A stretch of 7,530 nucleotides of DNA, from the NCBI GenBank assembly GCA_023430705.1, contig JAEYZJ010000325.1:1-7530 (forward strand), written 5' to 3'. The notes below the pieces were generated by a model. The model was not told where the DNA came from and searched no databases. It saw only the letters and a program-made list of their open reading frames with translations. The DNA is from Pseudomonadota bacterium. Lineage in GTDB: Bacteria > Pseudomonadota > Alphaproteobacteria > Rhizobiales > Devosiaceae. Of the stretch, positions 1 through 5,957 are shown in pieces (the first letter of the stretch is position 1; each line of letters begins with the position of its first letter). The position numbers and the translations under genes are program-made.

Positions 1-430
1 GGCGGCCGGCATCGTATTCGTCGAAGACGAGCGCGATGTTGTTCTGCACGGCCCAGGGCAGGATGCCGTCACGGAACTCGGTGATCTGCTTGCCGTCCTT
101 GAGCACGATCGCGTCCTTGCCGACGAGGTCGATACGCGAGACATGGGCGTCGAGGTTGACGCGGACCAGCGGCCAGTTGAGGCGCGCCGCGACCTGCTCG
201 ATATGCGTCGACTTGCCCGTGCCATGGTAGCCCTGAACCATGACGCGGCGGTTGAAGGCGAAGCCGGCGAGGATCGCGAGCGTGGTGTTGCGGTCGAACA
301 GGTAATCCGGATCCATCGGGGGCACATGCGGATCGGCTTCGGCATAGCCCATCACCTTCATGTCGCTGTCGATGCCGAAGGTTTCGCGGACGGAGTATTC
401 CTTGTTCGGCAGATTGGTGAATTCGGGCAT
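1..430 (-). CDS. cobS: Cobaltochelatase subunit CobS (5' part, cut by window edge)
   Basis: AAA+ ATPase subunit of the CobNST cobaltochelatase, which inserts cobalt into hydrogenobyrinate a,c-diamide in aerobic cobalamin synthesis in the cytoplasm. The first 143 residues are present, and the family is usually about 330 residues, so the C-terminal part lies left of base 1. Visible motifs are the N-terminal DPDYLFDR segment (residues 40-47), the Walker A motif GYHGTGKST (67-75), the CobS-typical HVSRIDLVGKDAIVLKDG stretch (96-113) and the Walker B motif ALVFDE (133-138), followed by YDAGR. The ATG at 430 is chosen. An in-frame GTG at 436 would add two residues and sits better behind a GAGAG purine run, so the start is uncertain by two codons. 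The gene lies 218 bp downstream of the J-domain gene on the same strand. CobT would be expected further left. The family assignment is firm from the motifs. Confidence 0.95.
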   Translation of the reverse strand, partial: MPEFTNLPNKEYSVRETFGIDSDMKVMGYAEADPHVPPMDPDYLFDRNTTLAILAGFAFNRRVMVQGYHGTGKSTHIEQVAARLNWPLVRVNLDAHVSRIDLVGKDAIVLKDGKQITEFRDGILPWAVQNNIALVFDEYDAGR

Positions 431-487
431 TTTCACGAGGCTCTCGGAAGAAAATAGGTCAAGACGGCTGCCTTGGGGATTGCTGGC

Positions 488-496
488 TCTATAGCA
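488..496 (-). promoter_or_regulatory. Possible extended -10 element for cobS
   Basis: On the minus strand the bases read TGCTATAGA, which resembles an extended -10 box (TGn followed by a TATAAT-like hexamer, 4 of 6 matching). It would place a start site near 481 and give cobS a leader of about 50 nt. No convincing -35 hexamer precedes it. The rest of the 431-648 gap is GC-rich and holds no recognisable gene. This is inference from pattern alone. Confidence 0.2.
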
Positions 497-648
497 GTAT
501 CAGCCGCGCGGCGGTAGGGCCGGATGTTGTCGGCATGAGGGCGCCGCCACGCCGGGAGAGGCCCGGGCTGCCGGGGATCGGGCGTCCCATCGCGGGGCTG
601 AATGGGGCCATCAGAAACATTCATGCGCCGGCCACGGCCCGGGGAGGG

Positions 649-1287
649 TCAGCGGCCCACGAAGCCCTTGGTCTTGAGGTGCGCGTAGGCGGCGATCACC
701 GCACGCAGCCGATCCTCGGAGCTCTTGTCGCCACCGTTGGCATCGGGGTGGTGGAGCTTGACGAGTGTCTTGTAGGCGATACGGATGTCCTCGGCCTTGG
801 CGTAGCCCGAAAAACCCAGCGTCTCGAAAGCGCGGCGGTCGAGCTCGTGCAGCGGCTTCACCCGCTCCTGCTGCGGCTGCTTCTTCTGATGGCGGGCGTA
901 GCGGGCGAACACCCCGAACGGGTCGTTGACGCGCTTGGCGTTGGGGTTGCGCGGCGCGCCACGCGGCATGCGCGGCCCGGCGCCGGCGCCGGGCTTGGCC
1001 CCGAAGCCCCAGCTCGGGCGTCCGTCCGTCTCGCGCTCGGCATTCAGCGTCTGGGCCATCTCCTCGGGCTTCATGCCGTCGAAGAAGTTGAACACATGGT
1101 TGTAGTGGCGGACATGCTCGAGGCAGAAATGATGGTACTCGCCGACGGAGCGGTTGCCCTTGGGGGCCTTGTAGAGGCCCGGCTGGTCGCACCCCTCCCA
1201 TCCGCAGGCCTCGACGGCCTTCGGTTCTGGTTCCGGATGGCGACTCTTGATCCGGATGCGGTCAAAATACTTGGAATCGAGCTTCAT
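649..1287 (-). CDS. J-domain protein with C-terminal J-domain (DnaJ family co-chaperone)
   Basis: A 212-residue protein whose J-domain is at the C-terminus (about residues 150-206), with the diagnostic HPD tripeptide at 180-182 in LVKLHHPDANGGD. J-domains stimulate the ATPase of DnaK-type Hsp70. There is no Gly/Phe region or classical DnaJ zinc domain. The N-terminal third instead carries Cys and His residues (C28, C33, C55, H58, with H52/H53 and H61) that could bind a metal. Residues 96-120 form a Gly/Pro/Ala-rich linker. This layout is familiar from rhizobial J-domain proteins encoded next to cobS. The ATG at 1287 is preferred over the TTG at 1290 because AGGA sits three bases upstream of the ATG, leaving no room before the TTG. 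The client is unknown. It may share a transcript with cobS, and it diverges from bolA. Confidence 0.9.
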   Translation of the reverse strand: MKLDSKYFDRIRIKSRHPEPEPKAVEACGWEGCDQPGLYKAPKGNRSVGEYHHFCLEHVRHYNHVFNFFDGMKPEEMAQTLNAERETDGRPSWGFGAKPGAGAGPRMPRGAPRNPNAKRVNDPFGVFARYARHQKKQPQQERVKPLHELDRRAFETLGFSGYAKAEDIRIAYKTLVKLHHPDANGGDKSSEDRLRAVIAAYAHLKTKGFVGR

Positions 1288-1293
1288 CAATCC

Positions 1294-1322
1294 TAGTTAC
1301 GGGTGCGACTGCCCCGCCTCAA
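1294..1322 (-). promoter_or_regulatory. Candidate promoter for the J-domain gene
   Basis: On the minus strand TTGAGG (1322-1317) is followed, after exactly 17 bases, by TAACTA (1299-1294). The -35 is reasonable and the -10 is poor. The start site would fall almost on the ATG, so the transcript would be nearly leaderless. It lies in the 51-bp gap shared with divergent bolA. Low confidence, based on spacing and partial consensus only. Confidence 0.2.
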
Positions 1323-1338
1323 CTGAACCGGTATCCAT

Positions 1339-1599
1339 ATGTCCGTTCGCGACCAGATTGCAGAAAAACTTTCGGTCAAATTCGCCCCAAGCCATCTTGA
1401 AGTGATTGACGAGAGCGAGAAGCACAGGGGTCACGGCGGCTATCGAGAGGGCGGGGAAACCCACTTTCGCGTCCGCATCGGTTCCTCCCGGTTTGACGGG
1501 ATGACCCGCGTCGCCACGCACCGCGCGGTCATGGAAACGCTCGATGCGGAGCTCAAGGGGGGCGTGCACGCCCTCGCCATCGAGGTCGTCAAACCCTAG
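1339..1599 (+). CDS. bolA: BolA family protein
   Basis: A small 86-residue BolA-family protein of normal length for the group. Family members pair with monothiol glutaredoxins to handle [2Fe-2S] clusters, or affect transcription and cell shape. Recognisable features are the opening MSVRDQIAEKLS helix, the β-strand HLEVIDESEKHRGHGG (residues 19-34), the ETHFRVRI strand (40-47), the RVATHRAVMETL helix (57-68) and the C-terminal GVHALAIEVVKP (75-86) with the conserved His-77. I see no Shine-Dalgarno sequence ahead of the ATG, and no alternative start lies in frame upstream, so translation may be leaderless or SD-independent. It diverges from the J-domain gene. No glutaredoxin gene is in the window, so its partner is not visible. 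It could equally be named a BolA-like transcriptional regulator; the biochemical role is inferred from the family. Confidence 0.93.
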   Translation: MSVRDQIAEKLSVKFAPSHLEVIDESEKHRGHGGYREGGETHFRVRIGSSRFDGMTRVATHRAVMETLDAELKGGVHALAIEVVKP

Positions 1600-1681
1600 C
1601 GGAACCTGCTGCTGGTTGGCGAATGCCCTGATGTAGGGTGCGGGGCCGCGCTTGGCAACCGGGGCATTGCGGCCAAAGCCC

Positions 1682-1703
1682 GGCAGCGGCGTGACGCGCT
1701 GCC
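1682..1703 (+). terminator. Hairpin between bolA and the OmpA-like gene, possible terminator
   Basis: A perfect 7-bp inverted repeat, GGCAGCG (1682-1688) and CGCTGCC (1697-1703), with an 8-nt loop, lies 82 bp past the bolA stop. It is followed by CCGTTAT, not a run of T, so it is a weak candidate for an intrinsic terminator. A competing 6-bp pairing GGGGCA (1661-1666) with TGCCCC (1700-1705) is also possible. The rest of the 1600-1773 gap shows nothing else clear. Confidence 0.3.
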
Positions 1704-1760
1704 CCGTTATCTCCGAATTATCGCCCAAGCTCTTGCCTAGCTGTTTGAGCGCAGACAGAC

Positions 1761-1767
1761 AGGGAGG
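1761..1767 (+). promoter_or_regulatory. Strong Shine-Dalgarno of the CBM60-like/OmpA gene
   Basis: AGGGAGG lies six bases upstream of the ATG at 1774. It is the clearest ribosome binding site in the window and fixes this start, which also gives a proper signal peptide. Confidence 0.75.
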
Positions 1768-1773
1768 GCGACC

Positions 1774-2799
1774 ATGTCAGCGATCAAGGGCCATGCGGCA
1801 CTGGTGGCCGCTGCGATGTTGTGGGCGAGTTCGGGGAGCGTGCTCGCGGCGTCGAGCACCTTGCAGGTCATCATCGGAGGCGAGGCCTATGACGGACCTC
1901 CCCGGTTCGAGGTGACGTTCGACGGCAGGGTGCTCGGGGAAGGGGTGGTCGAAGCCGCCATCGACACCGGCACCGTTGGGCGTTTCGCCGATGCGGCCGA
2001 CAAGGCCGACTACGTCGAGAGCATCTCGTTCGACATTCCCGAGGACGTGTTCAAGCCGGGTGCCGAGATCCGCGTGCGGCTGGTCAACGAGGCCTATGGC
2101 GGGGATGGCTCCAATCGCGACCGCAACCTCTATCTTGCCGCCGTGGCGGTGAACGGGCGCGCCGTCACACTGTCCGGCCTCTCCACCCAGGGGACGAGCG
2201 CGGACACCGAGAACGAAGTACTGGGCGAGTTCCTCGTCCTGCGCGACGGCAACGAAGAGGGCGTGTCGCGGGCCCCGGCGGGCGGGTGGCCGCTGCCGGG
2301 CGCGACCATCGCGGCGACCGCGGAGCCGCCCATCCGGACAGAAGTCGCCCAAGCCCAGGCGTCGGCGCCCAAGCCGCCCGTCGCGATCAAGGCGATCGAG
2401 TTGCCCGGCCAGGGCGGCGGCATCGAGACGGTCAGTATCGAAAGCGGGGGCGGCAGCGACGGGACCGCTGCCTGCACCCGGGACGAGCTCTACAACGTGG
2501 TCGGCTTCAACGAGAGTTCGAACGACCTCACGCCCCAGCTGATGGCCCGGCTCGACCAGATCGTCACCGATATCGGGAACGAGAGGTGCCGGGTGCTGGT
2601 CACCGGCTACTCCAGCAAGCAGGGCGACCACGCCACCAACGCGCTGTTTGCCATCGAGCGCGCCCAGAAGGTGCTGGGGTATCTCCGCGAGGCCGGACTG
2701 CGGTTCGAGCGGGCAACGGCCACCGGCGGCGGCGCCACCGAGCAGTTCGGCGCCACGGCCTCGGCCAACCGCCGGGTGGTGATCTCGGTCGGCCCCTAG
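1774..2799 (+). CDS. Secreted protein with CBM60-like domain and C-terminal OmpA-like domain
   Basis: A 341-residue exported protein. Residues 1-25 form a signal peptide ending in VLA, with likely cleavage near A25/A26. Residues about 28-134 resemble the CBM60 (calcium-dependent xylan-binding) fold: a β-rich segment whose best signature is RVRLVNEAYGG (100-110), then DRNLYLAAVAVNG (116-128). N105, E106 and D116 are plausible calcium ligands. A low-complexity Pro/Ala/Gly linker spans about 135-230. Residues about 236-340 match the OmpA peptidoglycan-associated domain, with GYSSKQGD (278-285), the RA of the conserved helix (R296) and NRRVVISV (332-339). The OmpA aspartate that contacts diaminopimelate is serine here (S281), while its partner arginine is kept. 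C234 and C272 could form a disulfide. A strong AGGGAGG lies six bases before the ATG. It is probably periplasmic and tethered to the wall or a glycan; the ligand is unknown. No membrane barrel is present. Confidence 0.85.
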   Translation: MSAIKGHAALVAAAMLWASSGSVLAASSTLQVIIGGEAYDGPPRFEVTFDGRVLGEGVVEAAIDTGTVGRFADAADKADYVESISFDIPEDVFKPGAEIRVRLVNEAYGGDGSNRDRNLYLAAVAVNGRAVTLSGLSTQGTSADTENEVLGEFLVLRDGNEEGVSRAPAGGWPLPGATIAATAEPPIRTEVAQAQASAPKPPVAIKAIELPGQGGGIETVSIESGGGSDGTAACTRDELYNVVGFNESSNDLTPQLMARLDQIVTDIGNERCRVLVTGYSSKQGDHATNALFAIERAQKVLGYLREAGLRFERATATGGGATEQFGATASANRRVVISVGP

Positions 2800-2808
2800 A
2801 GGACGGAC

Positions 2809-3924
2809 TCAGGCGCTGCGCATCTCTTCGAGATAGGCACGCACCGTCGCCGGATCGACGTTCTTTTCGATGAAGGCCTGGCCGATGCCCCGGGTCAGGA
2901 TGAAGGTCAGTGCGCCACGCACCACCTTCTTGTCCTGCGCAATGGCGGCCATCAGGTCGTCGGTGTCGGCAAGTTCGCCCGGAATGTCGGCGAGCCGGGT
3001 GGGCAGGCCCGCCGCTGCCAGGTGCTGGGCGATGCGCCCGGTATCCTGGCTCGGCGCCAGCCCGAGTCGCGCCGAAAAGCCGTGTGCCAGCACCATGCCG
3101 ATCGCCACGCCCTCGCCGTGCAGCAGGCGGTCGGAATAGCCGGTCGCCTTCTCGAGCGCGTGGCCGAAGGTGTGCCCGAGGTTGAGTAGCGCCCTGACGC
3201 CGGTCTCGCGCTCGTCGGCAAGCACGAAACGGGTCTTTGCGGCGCAGCAGCGCGCCACCATCTCGGCCCGCAGGGCGGCGTCGCCGGCAAAGATGGCGCG
3301 GCGGTGCTCCTCGAGCCAGAAGTAGAACGGGGCATCGTCGATCAGGCCGTACTTGACCACCTCCGCATAGCCCGCCGCGAACTCCCGCTCGGGCAGGGTG
3401 CCGAGAGCGTCGAGGTCGGCAAGGACCAGCCGCGGCTGGTGGAAGGCGCCGACGAGGTTCTTTCCGTGCGGCGAGTTGATGCCGGTCTTGCCCCCGACGG
3501 AGGAATCGACCTGGGCCAGCAGCGACGTGGGCACCTGCACGAAATCCATGCCGCGCCGGGTGATCGCGGCAGCAAAGCCGGCGAGGTCGCCGATGACTCC
3601 GCCGCCCAGCGCGATGACGAGGTCGCCGCGCTCGAGCCGGGCGCCCAGCAGGGCATCGACAACCTGCTCGAGCCGCTCGAACGACTTTGCCTTCTCGCCA
3701 TTGGGCAGCACGATCTCGGCATGGCCGATGCCCGCTGCGTCGAGCGAGGCAACGAGGCGCGGCAACTGGGCCTTTGCAACCTCGCTGTCGGTGACGATCC
3801 CGAAGCGGCGTCCGGGGAACATGGTGGCGAGGCGCGGGCCGGCGCCATCGAGCAGTCCCGAGCCGATCAGGATGTCGTAGGCGCGGCCGGGCAGGGGTAC
3901 GTGGACCGTCGTCGGCTCAGTCAT
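2809..3924 (-). CDS. aroB: 3-dehydroquinate synthase
   Basis: Second enzyme of the shikimate pathway: it converts DAHP to 3-dehydroquinate using NAD+ and a divalent metal, in the cytoplasm. The 371 residues match the usual length. Visible motifs are the glycine-rich GGGVIGDLAGFAAA (107-120), the substrate-binding TSLLAQVDSSVGGKTGIN (133-150), GYAEVVKYG (185-193) with metal ligand E188, NLGHTFGHALE (248-258) with H251, and HGEGVAIGM (269-277) with H269. The ligand assignments follow from the spacing known in fungal and bacterial homologues. The ATG at 3924 lies inside the end of aroK (8-nt overlap, ATGACTGA), so translational coupling is likely. The stop codon faces that of the CBM60-like/OmpA gene across 9 bp. 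No key residue appears to be missing. Confidence 0.98.
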   Translation of the reverse strand: MTEPTTVHVPLPGRAYDILIGSGLLDGAGPRLATMFPGRRFGIVTDSEVAKAQLPRLVASLDAAGIGHAEIVLPNGEKAKSFERLEQVVDALLGARLERGDLVIALGGGVIGDLAGFAAAITRRGMDFVQVPTSLLAQVDSSVGGKTGINSPHGKNLVGAFHQPRLVLADLDALGTLPEREFAAGYAEVVKYGLIDDAPFYFWLEEHRRAIFAGDAALRAEMVARCCAAKTRFVLADERETGVRALLNLGHTFGHALEKATGYSDRLLHGEGVAIGMVLAHGFSARLGLAPSQDTGRIAQHLAAAGLPTRLADIPGELADTDDLMAAIAQDKKVVRGALTFILTRGIGQAFIEKNVDPATVRAYLEEMRSA

Positions 3925-4510
3925 TGGGATCGGTCTTCCTGAGATGGTCGAGAATGGCGTCGATCACCTCTTCGGCCACCTGGTCCTGCGGCACGTCGCG
4001 CGACACCACCGTCACGTCGGCCTCGGCGTAGACGGGATAACGCGCCTCGATCAGCTTCTGCAGCGTCTCGCGCGGATTAGCGGTCTTCAGGAGCGGGCGG
4101 TTGGAACGGCGCGAGACGCGCTGGAACAGCAGCTCGAAGTCGGCCTTGATCCAGACCGAGAGCGCGGCCGATTTCACGAGGGCCCGGGTATCGGGATTGA
4201 TGAAGGCGCCGCCACCCGTGCCCAGCACGATGCCGCGATCCTTGAGCAGCCGGGCGATCACCTTCACTTCACCGGCGCGGAAGTCGGCCTCGCCGTGGGT
4301 GCGGAAGATGTCGTCGATGGTCATGCCCGCGGCCTTCTCCACCTCCTCGTCGCTGTCGACGAAATGGCGGCCAAGCTTGGCGGCGAGCCGGCGGCCGACA
4401 GTGGTCTTGCCCGCCCCCATCATGCCGATCAGGACGATCGGGCGGTGGTCGAGGCGCCGCAGCAGCTCCTCGCGCCGGTCGTTCTGTCCGCTCGCAGCGT
4501 CCCTCGCCAT
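3917..4510 (-). CDS. aroK: Shikimate kinase
   Basis: Phosphorylates shikimate to shikimate-3-phosphate with ATP, the fifth step of the pathway, in the cytoplasm. With the ATG at 4510 it has 197 residues, slightly longer than the family core because of a charged N-terminal tail of about 22 residues. Motifs are the Walker A GMMGAGKTT (29-37), the shikimate-binding DSD (52-54) and R78 in ADFRAGE, the glycine triad GTGGG (97-101), the lid RRSNRPLL (134-141) and R157 in EARYPVY. Upstream, TTG at 4561 is also in frame and would add 17 residues, but GGGGA six bases before the ATG, and a promoter-like element that overlaps the longer reading frame, favour 4510. It overlaps aroB by 8 nt and forms an aroK-aroB operon. 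It diverges from the 99-residue membrane protein gene. Confidence 0.97.
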   Translation of the reverse strand: MARDAASGQNDRREELLRRLDHRPIVLIGMMGAGKTTVGRRLAAKLGRHFVDSDEEVEKAAGMTIDDIFRTHGEADFRAGEVKVIARLLKDRGIVLGTGGGAFINPDTRALVKSAALSVWIKADFELLFQRVSRRSNRPLLKTANPRETLQKLIEARYPVYAEADVTVVSRDVPQDQVAEEVIDAILDHLRKTDPND

Positions 4511-4532
4511 GGCATGTCCCCGTTCGGGCAGG

Positions 4533-4561
4533 TTTGAAGCGTTAGGACGGCATAAAGTCAA
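4533..4561 (-). promoter_or_regulatory. aroK: Candidate aroK-aroB promoter
   Basis: On the minus strand TTGACT (4561-4556, 5 of 6 to the -35 consensus) is followed after exactly 17 bases by TTCAAA (4538-4533, 3 of 6 to the -10). The predicted start near 4526 would leave a short leader of about 16 nt that contains the GGGGA ribosome site. This would explain why translation starts at 4510 and not at the upstream TTG. Seen in the sequence; function inferred. Confidence 0.45.
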
Positions 4562-4583
4562 TGCCTGCTACCGTTTCGCGACC

Positions 4584-4612
4584 TTGAACGACCCGCGCAA
4601 AGAGGGAACACT
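4584..4612 (+). promoter_or_regulatory. Candidate promoter for the membrane protein-xerD run
   Basis: TTGAAC (4584-4589) is followed after 17 bases by AACACT (4607-4612). The -35 is good and the -10 weak. It stands back to back with the candidate aroK promoter, with 22 bp between the two -35 boxes. The start site would be near 4619, leaving about 20 nt before the ATG at 4640 with an AGCGGA ribosome site five bases ahead of it. Confidence 0.35.
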
Positions 4613-4639
4613 GCCCTCGCGTGACACGAGCGGATTGCC

Positions 4640-4939
4640 ATGCCGACCCTTATTCGACTGATCGTCCTGCTGCTGATTCTGGCCGGCATCGCCTATGGCG
4701 TGATGTTTGCGCTCACCATTTTCGTGCAGCCGCGCGACAAGGACGTGACGATCCGGATCCCGGCGCGCGAACTGCTGCCGCAGACGCAGCGCGACCCGCT
4801 GGTGCGGCGCGAGATCGACACGACCCGCTCGGCCACGCCGGAGCCGGCCCCTGCAGCTCCTGCCAACGAACCCGCGCCGGCGCCCGAAGGCCAGCCGGAC
4901 GCCGACGGCGTGGTGACGCGCCAGCAAGGCGTGGAATGA
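4640..4939 (+). CDS. Small single-span membrane protein of unknown function
   Basis: A 99-residue protein. Residues 4-28 form one strong hydrophobic helix (LIRLIVLLLILAGIAYGVMF and on), which acts as a signal anchor. A short charged segment follows with DKDVTIRIPARELLP (33-47), then a Pro/Ala-rich, probably disordered tail (66-90). I recall similar small proteins in this position, between aroK and xerD, in other Hyphomicrobiales, with the same helix followed by a V-T-I-x-I-P-type motif, but know of no assigned function. The start is supported by AGCGGA five bases upstream. The stop overlaps the xerD start as ATGA, so the two are probably translated from one mRNA in a coupled way. Topology and the direction of the tail (periplasmic or cytoplasmic) cannot be settled by eye. 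Confidence 0.8.
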   Translation: MPTLIRLIVLLLILAGIAYGVMFALTIFVQPRDKDVTIRIPARELLPQTQRDPLVRREIDTTRSATPEPAPAAPANEPAPAPEGQPDADGVVTRQQGVE

Positions 4940-5850
4940 GTTCCGGCCACCTGGTCGAAGCGTTCCTCGAAATGATGAGCGCCGAACGCGGCGCGGCGAG
5001 AAACACGATCGACGCCTATCGACGGGACCTTCGCGACTACGCCGATTTCCTCGACCGGCGCGGCATTTCGGCCCAGAGTGCGGGCCGCGAGGAGGTCTCG
5101 GCCTACCTTGCCTTTCTCGATGCGCAGGGCATCGCGGCCTCATCGAGCGCGCGAAAGCTCTCCGCCATCCGTCAGTTCCACAGGTTCCTTGCCGCGGACG
5201 CGGTGCGTGCAGACGATCCGACGCGCATCATCGCTTCGCCAAAGGCGCGGCGCGGACTGCCCAAGGTGCTGTCGGTCGCCGAAATTGACCGGCTGCTGAC
5301 GCTGGCCGAGGCCGAGGTTGACCGTCCCGAGGCAACGGATGCGGAGCGGGCCCTGTCAGGCAGGCTCTACCTGCTGCTCGAACTGCTCTATGCCACGGGC
5401 ATGCGCGTTTCCGAACTCGTCGAACTCAAGCGGGCCGCCGTGATGCGGGACGCGAGCTTTCTCACCGTGCGCGGGAAGGGCGGCAAGGAGCGGATCGTGC
5501 CGCTCACCGACCGCGCCCGCGACGCGGTGAAGGCCTACCTGGCGCGGCTCGAGCCCGGCATCTGGCTGTTCCCGGCCGGGGGCGAGTCCGGCCATCTCAG
5601 CCGCCAGGTCTTTGCGCGCGAACTCAAGGGCATCGCCGGGCGGGCCGGAATCAGTCCGGCACGGGTGTCGCCGCACGTCTTGCGGCATGCCTTTGCCAGC
5701 CATCTTCTCGCCGGCGGAGCCGACCTGAGGGTGGTGCAGACGCTGCTGGGGCATTCGGACATTTCGACCACGCAGATCTATACCCACGTTCTGGACGAGA
5801 GGCTGAAGGCACTGGTCGAGAGCCACCACCCGCTGGCCGAGGAGTCATGA
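4936..5850 (+). CDS. xerD: Tyrosine recombinase XerD
   Basis: Site-specific tyrosine recombinase that works with XerC and FtsK at dif to resolve chromosome dimers at the division septum. The length of 304 residues is normal. The N-terminal SAM-like core-binding domain covers about 5-88 (LVEAFLEMMSAERGAARNT at 6-24). The catalytic domain holds the full set R157 (ATGMRVSEL), K181 (RGKGGKER), H247 and R250 (HVLRHAFASHLL), H273 (LLGHSDISTTQ) and nucleophile Y282 (IYTH). The spacing between these residues is identical to E. coli XerD. The ATG at 4936 overlaps the stop of the upstream membrane protein gene (ATGA), and the protein begins exactly where family homology does. XerD is preferred over XerC because of the link with aroK and accA, which is common in this order; XerC is the alternative. 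No dif site is visible in the window. Confidence 0.95.
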   Translation: MSSGHLVEAFLEMMSAERGAARNTIDAYRRDLRDYADFLDRRGISAQSAGREEVSAYLAFLDAQGIAASSSARKLSAIRQFHRFLAADAVRADDPTRIIASPKARRGLPKVLSVAEIDRLLTLAEAEVDRPEATDAERALSGRLYLLLELLYATGMRVSELVELKRAAVMRDASFLTVRGKGGKERIVPLTDRARDAVKAYLARLEPGIWLFPAGGESGHLSRQVFARELKGIAGRAGISPARVSPHVLRHAFASHLLAGGADLRVVQTLLGHSDISTTQIYTHVLDERLKALVESHHPLAEES

Positions 5851-5957
5851 GGGTGGCGCCGCAGCTCGCGGGGATGGTGCCCGAGCAGGGCGTTCCACAG
5901 GCTTGGCGGCGGCGCTTGACTCGGGGGGCTCGCATCGCCACTTTCCGGCCACTTTGC

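Noticed and set aside
431..648. Cobalamin riboswitch ahead of cobS
   Set aside because: The leader on the minus strand lacks a recognisable B12 box (GCCACTG-type) and the folded core elements, and the gene follows another gene on the same strand.
535..1296. 253-codon plus-strand frame opposite the J-domain gene
   Set aside because: The opposite strand encodes a clear J-domain with HPD; this product is low-complexity shadow sequence.
1297..1728. 143-codon minus-strand frame covering bolA and part of the following gap
   Set aside because: It is antisense to a clear BolA protein, has no family resemblance I can name, and overlaps the proposed J-domain promoter.
1777..2631. 284-codon minus-strand frame opposite the CBM60-like/OmpA gene
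   Set aside because: The plus strand has a strong ribosome site, signal peptide and two recognisable domains; the antisense product has none.
4511..4561. Longer aroK starting at TTG 4561
   Set aside because: The extra 17 residues are not part of the family, the TTG overlaps the best promoter -35 box, and GGGGA precedes the ATG at 4510.
4621..4935. N-terminal extension of XerD from the plus-strand start at 4621
   Set aside because: The added residues are Arg/Ala/Gly-rich shadow of the small membrane protein gene; XerD homology begins at the ATG at 4936.
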